Shown here in pieces: positions 8,239-17,028 of a DNA stretch of 64,000 nt. The position numbers and the translations under genes are program-made. Location: NCBI RefSeq assembly GCF_017569185.1, contig NZ_CP071869.1:372001-436000 (forward strand), in the 5' to 3' direction. This DNA is from Polaribacter cellanae. GTDB taxonomy: Bacteria; Bacteroidota; Bacteroidia; Flavobacteriales; Flavobacteriaceae. The notes below the pieces were generated by a model that searched no databases, was not told the DNA's origin, and saw only the letters and a list, made by a program, of their open reading frames with translations. The number at the start of each line of letters is the position of its first letter. Position 1 is the first letter of the stretch.

Positions 8239-8711
8239 AAAAAGTAATTCTGTACGCTGTATTTTTTAGTTTAATTATTCTTTCTTGTAAAAAACAAGAA
8301 GTTGATCTTCCAATTTTTTCTTATTCGCTTTTAAAACATGATGTAAAAAATTTCAAATTACATATAAACGAAAAAAAATCTACTATTTATTACGAATATC
8401 TTCATCAAAAAGATACTATCAAAAAAATACTTTTAAAATATAATTCAGATAAAGATATTTTAATTTCAGATTTAGATACATTTCACTTTAATAAAAAAGT
8501 ATATAATTCTAAAAGTTTAAAATTTAAGTTTTATCAAAGAAAAGAAAATACAAGTCATAATAGGTTTTTAGTTTTTAATGAAAATTATGGTCTTTTAGCG
8601 AATTTAGCTTATGGAGCAGACTGTTTATTTTTAAAAGACTCAATATCAATAACCGATAAAGAATTACTTTTTAAAGAGTTATTTTTGCAACTGAATAAAA
8701 TTAAATATTAA
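8235..8711 (+). CDS. Hypothetical small lipoprotein
   Basis: I do not recognise the family. The 158-residue product starts with a lipoprotein signal (MKKVILYAVFFSLIILSC) and a lipobox cysteine at position 18. The mature part is rich in Lys, Phe and Tyr with no repeat, and probably forms a small beta-rich domain (KFYQRKENTSHNRFLVFNENYGLLANLAYG). It overlaps the pentapeptide gene by four bases and precedes the YihY-like gene on the same strand. Membrane anchoring is supported; function is not. Confidence 0.75.
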   Translation: MKKVILYAVFFSLIILSCKKQEVDLPIFSYSLLKHDVKNFKLHINEKKSTIYYEYLHQKDTIKKILLKYNSDKDILISDLDTFHFNKKVYNSKSLKFKFYQRKENTSHNRFLVFNENYGLLANLAYGADCLFLKDSISITDKELLFKELFLQLNKIKY

Positions 8712-8791
8712 GTATTTTTCTCCTAGAGCCTGTATTGAACGCAGACGAAATAGGGAAATATCTAAAAGACAAAGGAGATAAAAGGGGTTTT

Positions 8792-9736
8792 ATGACAAAA
8801 GAAATAGAAGACAATCTCGAAAAAGTTCCAATAATTGGAATTCTCGTTAAATTTGGAAAAAAAATAAAAATTCCAGGTTTAGAAGGGATGTCTCTATATG
8901 ACGTTTTAGAAATGTATTTTATTGGAATTGTAGAAGGTGCATTAACAACTAGAGCTGGAGGGATTGCTTATAGTTTTTTTATGTCAATTTTCCCATTTTT
9001 ACTTTTTGTACTAACCTTAATTCCTTTTGTGCCAATTAATGGCGCTCAAGAAGGTTTATTGTCTATAATTGCAGATGTTTTACCACCAAAAACTTTTGAT
9101 GCTGTAGACTCTGTTTTGGTAGATATAATTAATAATCAATATGGAGGCTTGCTTTCTTTTGGATTTATAGGGTCTATTTTTTTAATGACCAATGGTGTAA
9201 ATGCCATTTTTGGCGGTTTCGAATATTCGTATCACGTTAAAGTCGTTCGAAATGTATTTCGATCTTATTTTATAGCAATGCTCGTTTCTTTAGTAATTAC
9301 TTTTTTTCTTCTATTAACAGTGGTTATTGTTGTTTTCTTCGAATTAGTTTTAAAAAATATGGTTTCTTTAAGTTGGATTCAACATAACATTATTTGGATT
9401 CAATTAGTACGAGGTTTTATTTTTATAACAATGATTTTTATTACAGTTTCCATGTTATACCATTATGGAACAAAAGAAGGAAAACATTCTCGTTTTTTCT
9501 CACCTGGATCCATTTTTACCACTATTTTGTCTATTTTAACGTTTTATCTTTTTAGCTTTTATGTAAACGAGTTTGCTAAATACAACGAACTATATGGCTC
9601 TATTGGAACACTTTTAATCTTAATGTTATTTATTTGGTTAAACGCAATTATTCTACTTTTGGGCTTTGAATTAAACGCCACAATTTACAGTTTAAGAAGA
9701 CGAAATAAAACCTTTACAACACCCAAAAAATTATAA
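8792..9736 (+). CDS. YihY/virulence factor BrkB family inner-membrane protein
   Basis: Multi-pass membrane protein of the YihY/BrkB family, formerly mislabelled RNase BN; its molecular role is unresolved. I start at ATG 8792, preceded by AAAGGAGATAAAAGGGG, giving MTKEIEDNLEKVPIIG; an in-frame TTG at 8735 would add 19 residues. Landmarks are GALTTRAGGIAYSFFMSIFPFLLFVLTLIPF split over helices 1-2, the NGVNAIFGGFEYSYHV stretch, and the terminal GTLLILMLFIWLNAIILLLGFELNA. About six membrane segments are visible in 314 residues. It is followed at about 110 bases by hisS on the same strand. Confidence 0.9.
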   Translation: MTKEIEDNLEKVPIIGILVKFGKKIKIPGLEGMSLYDVLEMYFIGIVEGALTTRAGGIAYSFFMSIFPFLLFVLTLIPFVPINGAQEGLLSIIADVLPPKTFDAVDSVLVDIINNQYGGLLSFGFIGSIFLMTNGVNAIFGGFEYSYHVKVVRNVFRSYFIAMLVSLVITFFLLLTVVIVVFFELVLKNMVSLSWIQHNIIWIQLVRGFIFITMIFITVSMLYHYGTKEGKHSRFFSPGSIFTTILSILTFYLFSFYVNEFAKYNELYGSIGTLLILMLFIWLNAIILLLGFELNATIYSLRRRNKTFTTPKKL

Positions 9737-9847
9737 CTTTTTCACGATATTTGCGAACGCAATTTTTAATTGCTAGTGTTAAATTTCGAGTGATTAGTTT
9801 TTAGTTGTAAGACTTAAAACTAAAGACCAACAATTAAAAACTATTTA

Positions 9848-11215
9848 ATGAAACCAAGCATCCCAAAAGGAACCAGAGACTTTTCTCCAACAGAAGTTGC
9901 AAATCGTACGTATATCATAAATACGATAAAAACTACTTTTGAAACTTTCGGATTTCAACCCATTGAAACTCCGAGTTTTGAAAATGCATCAACTTTAATG
10001 GGAAAATATGGTGAAGAAGGAGATAGACTTATTTTTAAAATTTTGAATTCTGGAGATTATTTAAATAAAGTTGATGATAAATTACTTGCTGAAAAAGATA
10101 GTTTAAAACTCACTTCTCAAATCTCCGAAAAAGCACTTCGTTATGATTTAACAGTACCTTTTGCAAGATATGTTGTGCAACATCAAAATGAAATTACATT
10201 TCCTTTCAAACGTTATCAAGTCCAGCCAGTTTGGCGAGCAGACAGACCACAAAAAGGGCGTTTTAGAGAGTTTTTTCAATGCGATGCAGATGTTGTTGGT
10301 AGCCAATCTTTATGGCAAGAAGTAGAATTTATTCAATTATACGACACTGTTTTTACTCAATTAGGTTTAGAAGGAACGACTATCAAAATCAATAATCGAA
10401 AAATATTATCTGGAATTGCAGAAGTAATTGGCGCTCAAGATAAATTAATCGATTTTACAGTGGCTTTAGACAAGTTAGATAAGATGGGTCAAGAGAAAGT
10501 GGAACAAGAAATGCTTGATAAGGAAATCACAAAAGAAGCCATTGAAAAAGTACAACCTTTGTTTAGTTTTACAGGTTCTAATATTAATAAATTAGCTTCT
10601 TTAGAAAGCATGTTACAAACTTCGGAAGAAGGTACAAAAGGAGTAGAAGAGTTACGATTTGTAATAAATTCAATAGCTGAATTAGGTTTAAAATCAGCAA
10701 ATTTAGAAGTAGATGTAACTCTGGCAAGAGGTTTAAATTATTATACAGGCGCAATTTTTGAAGTTGCTGCACCAAAAGGAGTGAAAATGGGTTCCATTGG
10801 AGGTGGAGGAAGGTATGACGATTTGACAGGAATTTTTGGTTTAAAAGATGTCTCTGGAGTTGGAATTTCATTTGGTTTAGACAGAATTTATTTAGTTTTA
10901 GAAGAATTAGGTTTGTTTAAAACTGTAGATTTGCCAAAACCAAAAGTGTTATTTGTTAATTTTGGAGAAAATGAAGCATTATTTTGTATGAAAGCAATTG
11001 CTGCATTAAGGAAAAATGATGTGAAATCAGAATTATACCCAGATTCCGCAAAAATGAAAAAGCAAATGAATTACGCTAATAAGCGTGAAATTGAATTTGT
11101 AGTATTGGTAGGTTCTCAAGAGATTGAAAAACAAGAATTTACATTAAAAAATATGGTTTCTGGAGAACAATCTAAATTATCTTTAAGAGAATTAGTAAAT
11201 CAATTAAAAGCATAA
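9848..11215 (+). CDS. hisS: Histidyl-tRNA synthetase
   Basis: Class II aminoacyl-tRNA synthetase charging tRNA-His. The 455 residues are slightly longer than the E. coli enzyme, as is common in Bacteroidetes. It begins [14 protein letters not shown]; motif 1 lies near [13 protein letters not shown], motif 2 is [13 protein letters not shown], the histidine-specific signature is [14 protein letters not shown], and motif 3 is [15 protein letters not shown]. The C-terminal anticodon-binding domain follows ([19 protein letters not shown] onward). Upstream lies an AT-rich spacer with no clear terminator. Complete and unremarkable. Confidence 0.97.
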   Translation: MKPSIPKGTRDFSPTEVANRTYIINTIKTTFETFGFQPIETPSFENASTLMGKYGEEGDRLIFKILNSGDYLNKVDDKLLAEKDSLKLTSQISEKALRYDLTVPFARYVVQHQNEITFPFKRYQVQPVWRADRPQKGRFREFFQCDADVVGSQSLWQEVEFIQLYDTVFTQLGLEGTTIKINNRKILSGIAEVIGAQDKLIDFTVALDKLDKMGQEKVEQEMLDKEITKEAIEKVQPLFSFTGSNINKLASLESMLQTSEEGTKGVEELRFVINSIAELGLKSANLEVDVTLARGLNYYTGAIFEVAAPKGVKMGSIGGGGRYDDLTGIFGLKDVSGVGISFGLDRIYLVLEELGLFKTVDLPKPKVLFVNFGENEALFCMKAIAALRKNDVKSELYPDSAKMKKQMNYANKREIEFVVLVGSQEIEKQEFTLKNMVSGEQSKLSLRELVNQLKA

Positions 11216-11275
11216 GAAATTATAGTTTTATAATTATAATTTATTAAGAATTAAAAATAATACGTTGCAAACACG

Positions 11276-11283
11276 TAAATTTG
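11276..11283 (+). promoter_or_regulatory. Likely -7 promoter box of folE
   Basis: TAAATTTG matches the Bacteroidetes -7 consensus TAnnTTTG and lies 21 bases before the folE ATG. No good TTTG -33 element is visible at the usual spacing, so only the -7 half is supported. Confidence 0.45.
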
Positions 11284-11303
11284 CATTTTAATAAACGATT
11301 GAA

Positions 11304-11990
11304 ATGTTTGAATTGAACAGCAAAATGAATGACGAAAGAATTGAAGAAATAGGTGATAATCACGTAGCAACTTCTGCGAAAACTCCATTAAGAGCAGATG
11401 CTTTTACTATTTCTGACGAAGAAAAAATAAATAAAATCCAAGAAAGTGTAAAGGATATTTTACATACTTTAGGAATGGATTTAGAAGACGATAGTATTCA
11501 GGGAACCCCAAAAAGAGTTGCAAAAGCATTTGTAAACGAAATTTTTATGGGATTGAATCCTGCAAATATGCCAAATCCATCTACATTCGACAATAATTAC
11601 AATTATGGTGAAATGTTGGTAGAAAAAAATATTGTGGTGTATTCTACTTGCGAGCATCATTTATTGCCAATTATTGGTAGAGCGCACGTTGCTTACATTT
11701 CTAATGGAAAGGTAATTGGACTTTCTAAAATGAATAGAATTGTAGAGTATTTTTCTAAAAGACCACAAGTGCAAGAGCGTTTAACAATGCAAATTGTGCA
11801 AGCGATGCAAGAAGCTTTAGGAACGCAAGATGTTGCTTGTGTTATAGATGCAAAACATTTATGTGTAAATTCGAGAGGCATAAAAGATATTGAAAGTTCC
11901 ACAGTAACATCTGAATTTGGTGGAAAGTTTAAAGAGAAAGAAACTAAAAAAGAATTTTTACAGTATTTACAAATGGATACTAATTTTTAA
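11304..11990 (+). CDS. folE: GTP cyclohydrolase I
   Basis: Converts GTP to 7,8-dihydroneopterin triphosphate, the first step to folate and tetrahydrobiopterin-type pterins. The 228 residues contain the zinc and active-site motifs: YSTCEHHLLPIIGRAHVAYI with the Cys-His-His cluster, SKMNRIVEYFSKRPQVQERLT, and DAKHLCVNSRGI with the second zinc cysteine. The first 40 residues are a poorly conserved extension; a second ATG at 11325 is an alternative start. It is monocistronic, with a TAnnTTTG box just upstream. Confidence 0.97.
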   Translation: MFELNSKMNDERIEEIGDNHVATSAKTPLRADAFTISDEEKINKIQESVKDILHTLGMDLEDDSIQGTPKRVAKAFVNEIFMGLNPANMPNPSTFDNNYNYGEMLVEKNIVVYSTCEHHLLPIIGRAHVAYISNGKVIGLSKMNRIVEYFSKRPQVQERLTMQIVQAMQEALGTQDVACVIDAKHLCVNSRGIKDIESSTVTSEFGGKFKEKETKKEFLQYLQMDTNF

Positions 11991-12092
11991 GAATTCAATT
12001 CTATCTTATCATATTAAAAAAAAATCTGAAATTAATATTTAAAATATCGTAAACCAACTACAACGATAATTATTATTCTATACAAGAATTCA

Positions 12093-12854
12093 ATGAAAAT
12101 TATAGATTTATCAAAACCAATTAAGTATACTAAATCTGACCCTTGGTTTATGAAAGTAAAAATCAAGCATAAACCACACAGGAAAGCAGGTTTGCTGTTA
12201 CGTTTTTTGGGATTGCCAAAAAAATTATTTCCAAAAGGATTCGAGGGTTGGGCAGATGATACTATAAAAAAAATGGGAGTGCATTCAACAACACATATTG
12301 ATGCACCTTGGCATTATTCTCCTACTGTGAATGGAGAGCGTGCCAAAACAATAGACGAAATTCCTTTAGATTGGTGTTATGGTGATGGTATTGTTATTGA
12401 CATGAAACATAAAAAGGACTTTGATCCAATTACCGTTTTAGATATACAGGACTTCTTAAACAAGGAAAAATTATCTCTAAAAGAAGGAATGATTGTGTTA
12501 ATTAAGACAGGTCGAGATGTTTATAACGGAACGAAAAATTTCCCAGACATAGGAACTGGAATGAGCGCAAAAGCTACTGAATGGTTAATTGATAAAGGAA
12601 TTAAGGTAATGGGCATTGATTCATGGGGTTGGGATTTACCATTAAAACACTTAATAAAAAAAGCCAAAGAAAATAATGATTCTGAATTATTTTGGGAAGC
12701 ACACTTAGTAGGACAGCGAAAGGAGTATTGCCACATAGAGCAACTTGTAAATTTAGATGAGCTTCCTATTGTGGGATTTAAAATTGCAGTATTCCCACTA
12801 AAAATTGTTGGAGCTTCAGCTGCACCAGCCAGAGTCGTTGCTATAATTGAATAG
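12093..12854 (+). CDS. Cyclase family protein (kynurenine formamidase-like metal hydrolase)
   Basis: Member of the cyclase/arylformamidase fold family, metal-dependent hydrolases. The metal-binding signature H-x3-H-x-D-x3-H is seen as HSTTHIDAPWH (His64, His68, Asp70, His74). Downstream family motifs include LIKTGRD, TGMSAKATEWLIDKGIKVMGIDSWGWD and a late conserved EAHLVGQRKEYCHIEQL with a possible catalytic histidine. At 253 residues it has the usual length. It could act on N-formylkynurenine or another amide or lactone; no kynurenine or tryptophan-degradation genes are next to it, so the substrate stays open. It is transcribed alone between folE and the transposase region. Confidence 0.9.
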   Translation: MKIIDLSKPIKYTKSDPWFMKVKIKHKPHRKAGLLLRFLGLPKKLFPKGFEGWADDTIKKMGVHSTTHIDAPWHYSPTVNGERAKTIDEIPLDWCYGDGIVIDMKHKKDFDPITVLDIQDFLNKEKLSLKEGMIVLIKTGRDVYNGTKNFPDIGTGMSAKATEWLIDKGIKVMGIDSWGWDLPLKHLIKKAKENNDSELFWEAHLVGQRKEYCHIEQLVNLDELPIVGFKIAVFPLKIVGASAAPARVVAIIE

Positions 12855-12990
12855 ATACTATTGCCAACAATGTACAGCCGAAATTAAGACGGATTCAACA
12901 TTCCTAAAGTTTAATTATAAAGAAAAGCGTTAACAATCTCAAAAAAGAGAAGTTTTAGATTTGAATCCTCTTCTTGGGCGCTTTCATAAA

Positions 12991-13031
12991 ACAACGAATC
13001 CCTTGTTTTTACGAGGGATTTGTTGTATTTT
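12991..13031 (+). terminator. Strong hairpin terminator before the transposase region
   Basis: ACAACGAATCCCTTG (12991-13005) pairs with CGAGGGATTTGTTGT (13012-13026), with two wobble or mismatch positions, and is followed by ATTTT. It would end transcription from the cyclase-family gene or mark the edge of the inserted element. Confidence 0.6.
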
Positions 13032-13096
13032 GTAGCTATAATAAACCCCGAAAATGGCCAATATAGGCAAAAAACGGGGTTTTAATTTCGACAATT

Positions 13097-14453
13097 ATGA
13101 AAGTACGAAGAATTTCTGAAATGCAACACCGCATTTCAATTTTTTCCCCTCAGCGAGAATTATGATGCTCATTATGCGCGATTTTTAGAGGGAGATTTAG
13201 GTAAAATCTACTCTGCAATTCCTTGGAATGATTTAGTTAGCTCTTTTGGTATTTCTGAACAATCAAAAGGGAGAAACTATCTTTTTAGCCCTAAAGGAAG
13301 ACTAGGTTTAATGTTTTTAAAACATTATGCTAATTGTTCAGATAGAAAATTGATTGAGCAACTAAACTCGAATTTAGACTATCAATTTTTCTGTGATATA
13401 GAACTAGGTTTTGAACGCTTAACAAACTATAAAATAGTGAGCCAAATACGTTGTGAATTAGCAGAGAAACTCGATATTAATTCCATAGAAAAAATTCTAT
13501 TCAACTCTTGGAAAAACGAAATTGAAAACCCCAATCAAATTGTAATGGATGCTACTTGTTATGAAAGTGAAGTTCGTTACCCTAGCATCCAAAAATTACT
13601 TTGGGAGTCGGTTCATTGGTTGTACAATCAATTACGTAAAACCTGCTCTATATTAGGGGTTAAAATGATTAGAAGTAAATATATCAAGTGGAAAAAACGT
13701 TATCAAGGATTTAGTAAAATGCGAAGAAAAACCAAGTCGAAACGTATTTCATTAACCCGAGGTTTACTCAATCTGTTAAGTAAATTTATCAACTTTGAAA
13801 AAAAGTTGTCAGAAAATCACAATATTGAGTTTATAGCTTTGTATTATAAGCGAATAAATACAATTCAAAGGATTTACAAACAACAAAAAGATCATTTTGA
13901 TACAGGAGAAAAAATCAAAGATAGAATTGTAAGCATTCAAAAGGATTATATTCGTCCTATTGTTCGAGGAAAGGAAGTAAAACCTGTTGAATTTGGAGCA
14001 AAAGTTAACAAAGTTCAAATTGATGGAATTAGCTTTATCGAACATATTAACTTTAATGCATTTCATGAAGGAAATCGTTTTATTCAAACAGTCCAAAAAG
14101 CACAAGGATTAACTCGAAAAAAAGTAAAAATAGCTGGAGCAGATAAAATTTATGCCACCAATAAAAATAGAAAACACTGTAGTTCTAAGAACATAGAAAC
14201 AGACTTTATCCCCAAGGGAAAAAAGCCGAAAAATCATAAAGAAAAAAAGCAACTTAGAGCTATTATCGCAAAAGAAAGAGCTACAAGATTAGAAGGTTCT
14301 TTTGGAAAGGATAAAGAATATTATCACTTACGAAAAATAAAAGCCAAAACTAAAAAGAATGAAATTCTATGGATATTCTTTGGAATACACACAGGGAATG
14401 CTCTTGAAATTGGCCGAAGAAAAATAGCTAAAACAGCACAACAAGTAGCCTAA
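13097..14453 (+). mobile_element. Insertion sequence with DDE transposase, ends not resolved
   Basis: The only clear mobile element of the window. Its coding part runs from an ATG at 13097 or the open frame from 13101 to the stop at 14453. An AAACCCCG...CGGGGTTT inverted repeat lies just 5' (about 13045-13084), but I could not find a matching sequence on the 3' side, so terminal inverted repeats and target duplication are not established. The flanks (12855-13090 and 14454-14957) carry no confident gene. Family assignment to the IS5/IS1182-like group rests on the catalytic-domain layout only. Confidence 0.7.
13311..14453 (+). CDS. IS5/IS1182-like DDE transposase, 5' end probably frameshifted
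   Basis: Transposase with an intact catalytic domain: Asp80 in IVMDATCYESEV, Asp278 in AGADKIYATNKNRK and Glu329 in RLEGSFGKDKEYYHLRKI form the DDE triad (numbering from 13311). The ATG at 13311 is the first in-frame start, but the frame is open and clearly coding back to 13101 (ENYDAHYARFLEGDLGKIYS), which is the N-terminal transposase domain. No start codon exists in that extension. An ATG at 13097 is one frame off; deleting the G at 13103 would join it to give MKYEEFLKCNT. The copy is therefore probably inactivated, or relies on a shift. The basic stretch KSKRISLTRG and the DDE region look undamaged. Confidence 0.85.
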   Translation: MFLKHYANCSDRKLIEQLNSNLDYQFFCDIELGFERLTNYKIVSQIRCELAEKLDINSIEKILFNSWKNEIENPNQIVMDATCYESEVRYPSIQKLLWESVHWLYNQLRKTCSILGVKMIRSKYIKWKKRYQGFSKMRRKTKSKRISLTRGLLNLLSKFINFEKKLSENHNIEFIALYYKRINTIQRIYKQQKDHFDTGEKIKDRIVSIQKDYIRPIVRGKEVKPVEFGAKVNKVQIDGISFIEHINFNAFHEGNRFIQTVQKAQGLTRKKVKIAGADKIYATNKNRKHCSSKNIETDFIPKGKKPKNHKEKKQLRAIIAKERATRLEGSFGKDKEYYHLRKIKAKTKKNEILWIFFGIHTGNALEIGRRKIAKTAQQVA

Positions 14454-14957
14454 ATTTGAAGCATTGAATATAGTTTTATGGGAGAGGTATGTCTTGTTGG
14501 GAAATTTTTAAGAAACTGAACCCTTAAAACAGCTTTAAAACAAAAATTGAGGGTAGAATTTAAATAATTATGCCCGCAATTTTAGCTGCATTTTTAAAAA
14601 TAACCTATTTTCTGAATGTGCCTTCTTGGTAATGGTAAATAAGAACCACTTCTATGATACCTTTGTAGAGTACTTAATACATTGGGTTGTAATTTTATGT
14701 TTCGCAACAAAAATATCTACAACCCTTTAAAAAAAAATCAAGATGGCTTCAAAATAAAAATCACGTTTTTGGAAGTTTTCTTGAATATTTTATTTTGTTC
14801 ACTTTTTTTTACCATTTTCCAAAAGGTTTTAGAACAATTTATCGTCCTATTTCTTAGCAAAAAACCAAAAAAGGTAAAGTTATTTCCTGTTTCCTGTTTA
14901 CTGGAAACTACAACTTTAAACTTTTGAAACCTACTAACTAACTGAAGACTAAAAAAC
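14454..14957. other. 504-bp stretch without a convincing gene
   Basis: Between the transposase stop and fumC. It holds an 81-codon open frame (14682-14927) with no recognisable family and a mostly hydrophobic, Phe-rich product, which I do not call as a gene. An inverted repeat GGGTTGTA...TACAACCC (near 14673-14728) is visible, and close to fumC there are short 'tttcctg' and 'actaact' direct repeats of a kind common in flavobacterial spacers. It probably contains the IS right end and decayed sequence. Confidence 0.6.
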
Positions 14958-16358
14958 CTATTTTAACCCTCCAGTCATTTCCTCTGGTTTTACCCAAGCA
15001 TCATATTCCTCTGGAGTTACATATCCTAAACGAACAGCTTCGTGTTTTAAAGTAGTTCCGTTTTCGTGAGCTGTATTTGCAATTTCTGCGGCTTTGTAAT
15101 AACCAATTTTGGTGTTTAAAGCAGTAACTAACATTAAAGAATTACTTACCAATTCTGCAATTCTTGTATGATTGGGTTCAATACCAGCAACACAGTTTTC
15201 TTCGAAAGAAGTACAAGCATCTCCAATTAATTGAGCAGATTGCAACACGTTTGCAGCCATCATTGGTTTAAAAACGTTTAATTCGTAATGGCCTTGGGTT
15301 CCACCAACTGTAACAGCAACATCATTACCCATAACTTGTGCACAAACCATTGTAATTGCTTCTGCTTGTGTTGGATTTACTTTTCCTGGCATAATAGAAG
15401 AACCAGGTTCATTGGCTGGAATGATAATTTCTCCAATTCCAGATCTTGGTCCTGAAGCCATTAATCTAATATCGTTTGCAATTTTATTTAATGAAACCGC
15501 AATTTGTTTTAAAGCACCATGTGTTTCTACTAAAGCATCGTGTGCTGCTAAAGCTTCAAATTTATTTTCTGCGGTTATAAATGGCAACTCTGTAAATTCT
15601 GCAATGTATTTTGCTACTAAAACATCATAACCTTTTGGAGTGTTTAATCCTGTACCTACTGCAGTTCCTCCTAAAGCCAACTGGCTTAAATGCGCTAATG
15701 TGTTTTCTAATGCTTTTAAACCGAAATCTAACTGTGCCACATAACCAGAAAATTCCTGACCTAATGTAAGTGGAGTAGCATCCATTAAATGTGTTCTACC
15801 AATTTTTACAACATCTTTAAAAACAACAGCTTTGTCGTGTAAAGTATTTCTTAATTTTATAATTCCAGGCATTGTTGTTTCTACAATTTTCTTGTAGATA
15901 GCAATATGCATTCCTGTTGGAAAGGTGTCGTTAGAAGATTGCGATTTGTTTACATCGTCATTTGGCTGAATGGTTTTTTCGCCTTCGCCAATAACTTTTC
16001 CTGCAATTTCATGAGCTCTGTTAGCAATTACTTCGTTCACATTCATGTTCGATTGTGTTCCAGAACCTGTTTGCCAAATTACTAACGGAAATTGATTGTC
16101 GTGTTTTCCTTCTAAAATTTCGTCACAAACTTGTGCGATTAAATCTCTTTTTTCTTCTGCTAAAACGCCTAATTCTGTATTTGTGTAAGCTGCAGCTTTC
16201 TTTAAATAGGCAAAACCATACACAATTTCTAAAGGCATAGAAGCTGGTGTACCAATTTTAAAATTGTTACGAGAACGTTCTGTTTGTGCTCCCCAATATT
16301 TATCTGCTGGGACTTCAACTTGACCCATTGTATCTTTTTCAATTCTGAATTTCGTCAT
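14958..16358 (-). CDS. fumC: Class II fumarate hydratase
   Basis: Iron-independent fumarase converting fumarate to L-malate in the TCA cycle. The protein is 466 residues. The superfamily signature [11 protein letters not shown] is at about 319-329 with the catalytic serine, the base-region histidine in [11 protein letters not shown] at about 190, the substrate-binding [12 protein letters not shown] near 98-109 and the [11 protein letters not shown] loop near 141. Start [17 protein letters not shown] is standard. It is monocistronic on the minus strand, facing away from the small ORF that follows. Confidence 0.97.
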   Translation of the reverse strand: MTKFRIEKDTMGQVEVPADKYWGAQTERSRNNFKIGTPASMPLEIVYGFAYLKKAAAYTNTELGVLAEEKRDLIAQVCDEILEGKHDNQFPLVIWQTGSGTQSNMNVNEVIANRAHEIAGKVIGEGEKTIQPNDDVNKSQSSNDTFPTGMHIAIYKKIVETTMPGIIKLRNTLHDKAVVFKDVVKIGRTHLMDATPLTLGQEFSGYVAQLDFGLKALENTLAHLSQLALGGTAVGTGLNTPKGYDVLVAKYIAEFTELPFITAENKFEALAAHDALVETHGALKQIAVSLNKIANDIRLMASGPRSGIGEIIIPANEPGSSIMPGKVNPTQAEAITMVCAQVMGNDVAVTVGGTQGHYELNVFKPMMAANVLQSAQLIGDACTSFEENCVAGIEPNHTRIAELVSNSLMLVTALNTKIGYYKAAEIANTAHENGTTLKHEAVRLGYVTPEEYDAWVKPEEMTGGLK

Positions 16359-16475
16359 TTTATATAGAATTTAGTCTTACAAATTTACAAAAAGCCGTTA
16401 AAACTTTATGAACAATTCTCTTGAAATACTGTTGAAAAAAAATAAATTTTGATGGTAAAATCTGAAAATATGTAT

Positions 16476-16483
16476 TATTTTTG
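16476..16483 (+). promoter_or_regulatory. Likely -7 promoter box of the 57-aa membrane protein gene
   Basis: TATTTTTG matches TAnnTTTG 29 bases before the ATG at 16512. A TTTG at 16448-16451 could be the -33 element with a slightly long 24-base spacer. Confidence 0.45.
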
Positions 16484-16511
16484 CAATGTTAATTATTCAA
16501 ATTAGAAACAA

Positions 16512-16685
16512 ATGTTAGATTTTTCTCAATTTTCAGGTTTAGTTTTATTCATGTTTATTTTTACAGCTGGTTTTTGGTTGTTAATATTCTTATTAACATT
16601 TGTAGTTCCTTATTGGATTGGTGGAACTATTTGGGAAAATATGAAATTAAAGAAAGAAGCAAGAAAAGCTGCTGAAGGAAAGTAG
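16512..16685 (+). CDS. Small single-helix membrane protein, 57 residues
   Basis: Short gene of unknown function. The product MLDFSQFSGLVLFMFIF... carries one long hydrophobic stretch (about residues 9-36) containing a central Thr-Ala-Gly, followed by PYWIGGTIWENMK and a basic, alanine-rich cytoplasmic tail ending KKEARKAAEGK. The reading frame has a TAnnTTTG box upstream and a strong hairpin terminator starting 20 bases after its stop, which supports a real single-gene transcript. Divergent from fumC. Conserved small proteins of this layout exist in Flavobacteriaceae, but I cannot name the family. Confidence 0.72.
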   Translation: MLDFSQFSGLVLFMFIFTAGFWLLIFLLTFVVPYWIGGTIWENMKLKKEARKAAEGK

Positions 16686-16689
16686 TTTT

Positions 16690-17013
16690 CTAAAAATATA
16701 GTTTAAAAAACTCGTTTAATTTAATTGAACGAGTTTTTTTGTGGGTTTTCCTTTGATAAAGTAGGTTTAAATGAGTGTTTTTTTGAATAAACACTTCATA
16801 TCTTTTGGAAAGACTTTTTACATTTTTTTGGCTCATAGCATATCCTTCAATAATAATTAACTCGCTTAGAGAAATTACTTCTTTATCAGGATAAATATAC
16901 AAGCCATCGCTCATACACATTACACAATTAGTCGAAAATGAATTTATACTTGCAAAAAGGAAAAAGAAAAGGAGTAGATTTTTCATAAGAGTAGTTTTAT
17001 TTAAGTTTTTCAA
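16690..17013 (-). CDS. Hypothetical small secreted protein
   Basis: Not recognised. The 107-residue frame may start at ATG 17013 or, more naturally, at ATG 16986, which puts a signal peptide (MKNLLLFFFLFASINSFS) at the N-terminus. The short mature part carries a CVMCMSDG motif and a central acidic region; the tail is basic. The last codons run through the hairpin terminator at 16705-16741, which is unusual for an intact gene. It follows the LytTR regulator by 15 bases on the same strand and could be its last operon member. Existence as a real gene is moderately likely. Confidence 0.5.
   Translation of the reverse strand: MKNLNKTTLMKNLLLFFFLFASINSFSTNCVMCMSDGLYIYPDKEVISLSELIIIEGYAMSQKNVKSLSKRYEVFIQKNTHLNLLYQRKTHKKTRSIKLNEFFKLYF
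16705..16741. terminator. Bidirectional rho-independent terminator
   Basis: AAACTCGTT and its mate GAACGAGTTT form a long stem around an AT-only loop, flanked by A-runs on the left and T-runs on the right, so it can act in both directions. It ends the 57-aa membrane protein transcript and would lie within the 3' end of the minus-strand 107-residue frame. Confidence 0.8.
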
Positions 17014-17028
17014 AAACTATTCCATAAA

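Noticed and set aside
10584..10871. Leucine-rich 95-codon frame on the minus strand
   Set aside because: It is the antisense shadow of the hisS coding sequence; Leu-richness comes from AT-rich complement codons.
12960..12985. A tRNA-like 3' end (TTTGAATCCTCTTCTTGGGCGC), possibly an attachment site
   Set aside because: The upstream bases do not pair as a T-arm, no acceptor 5' strand or anticodon arm was found, and there is no CCA; it is too weak to call.
14682..14927. 81-codon open frame after the transposase
   Set aside because: No family, no clear ribosome site, and a Phe/Lys-rich product as expected from random AT-rich DNA.
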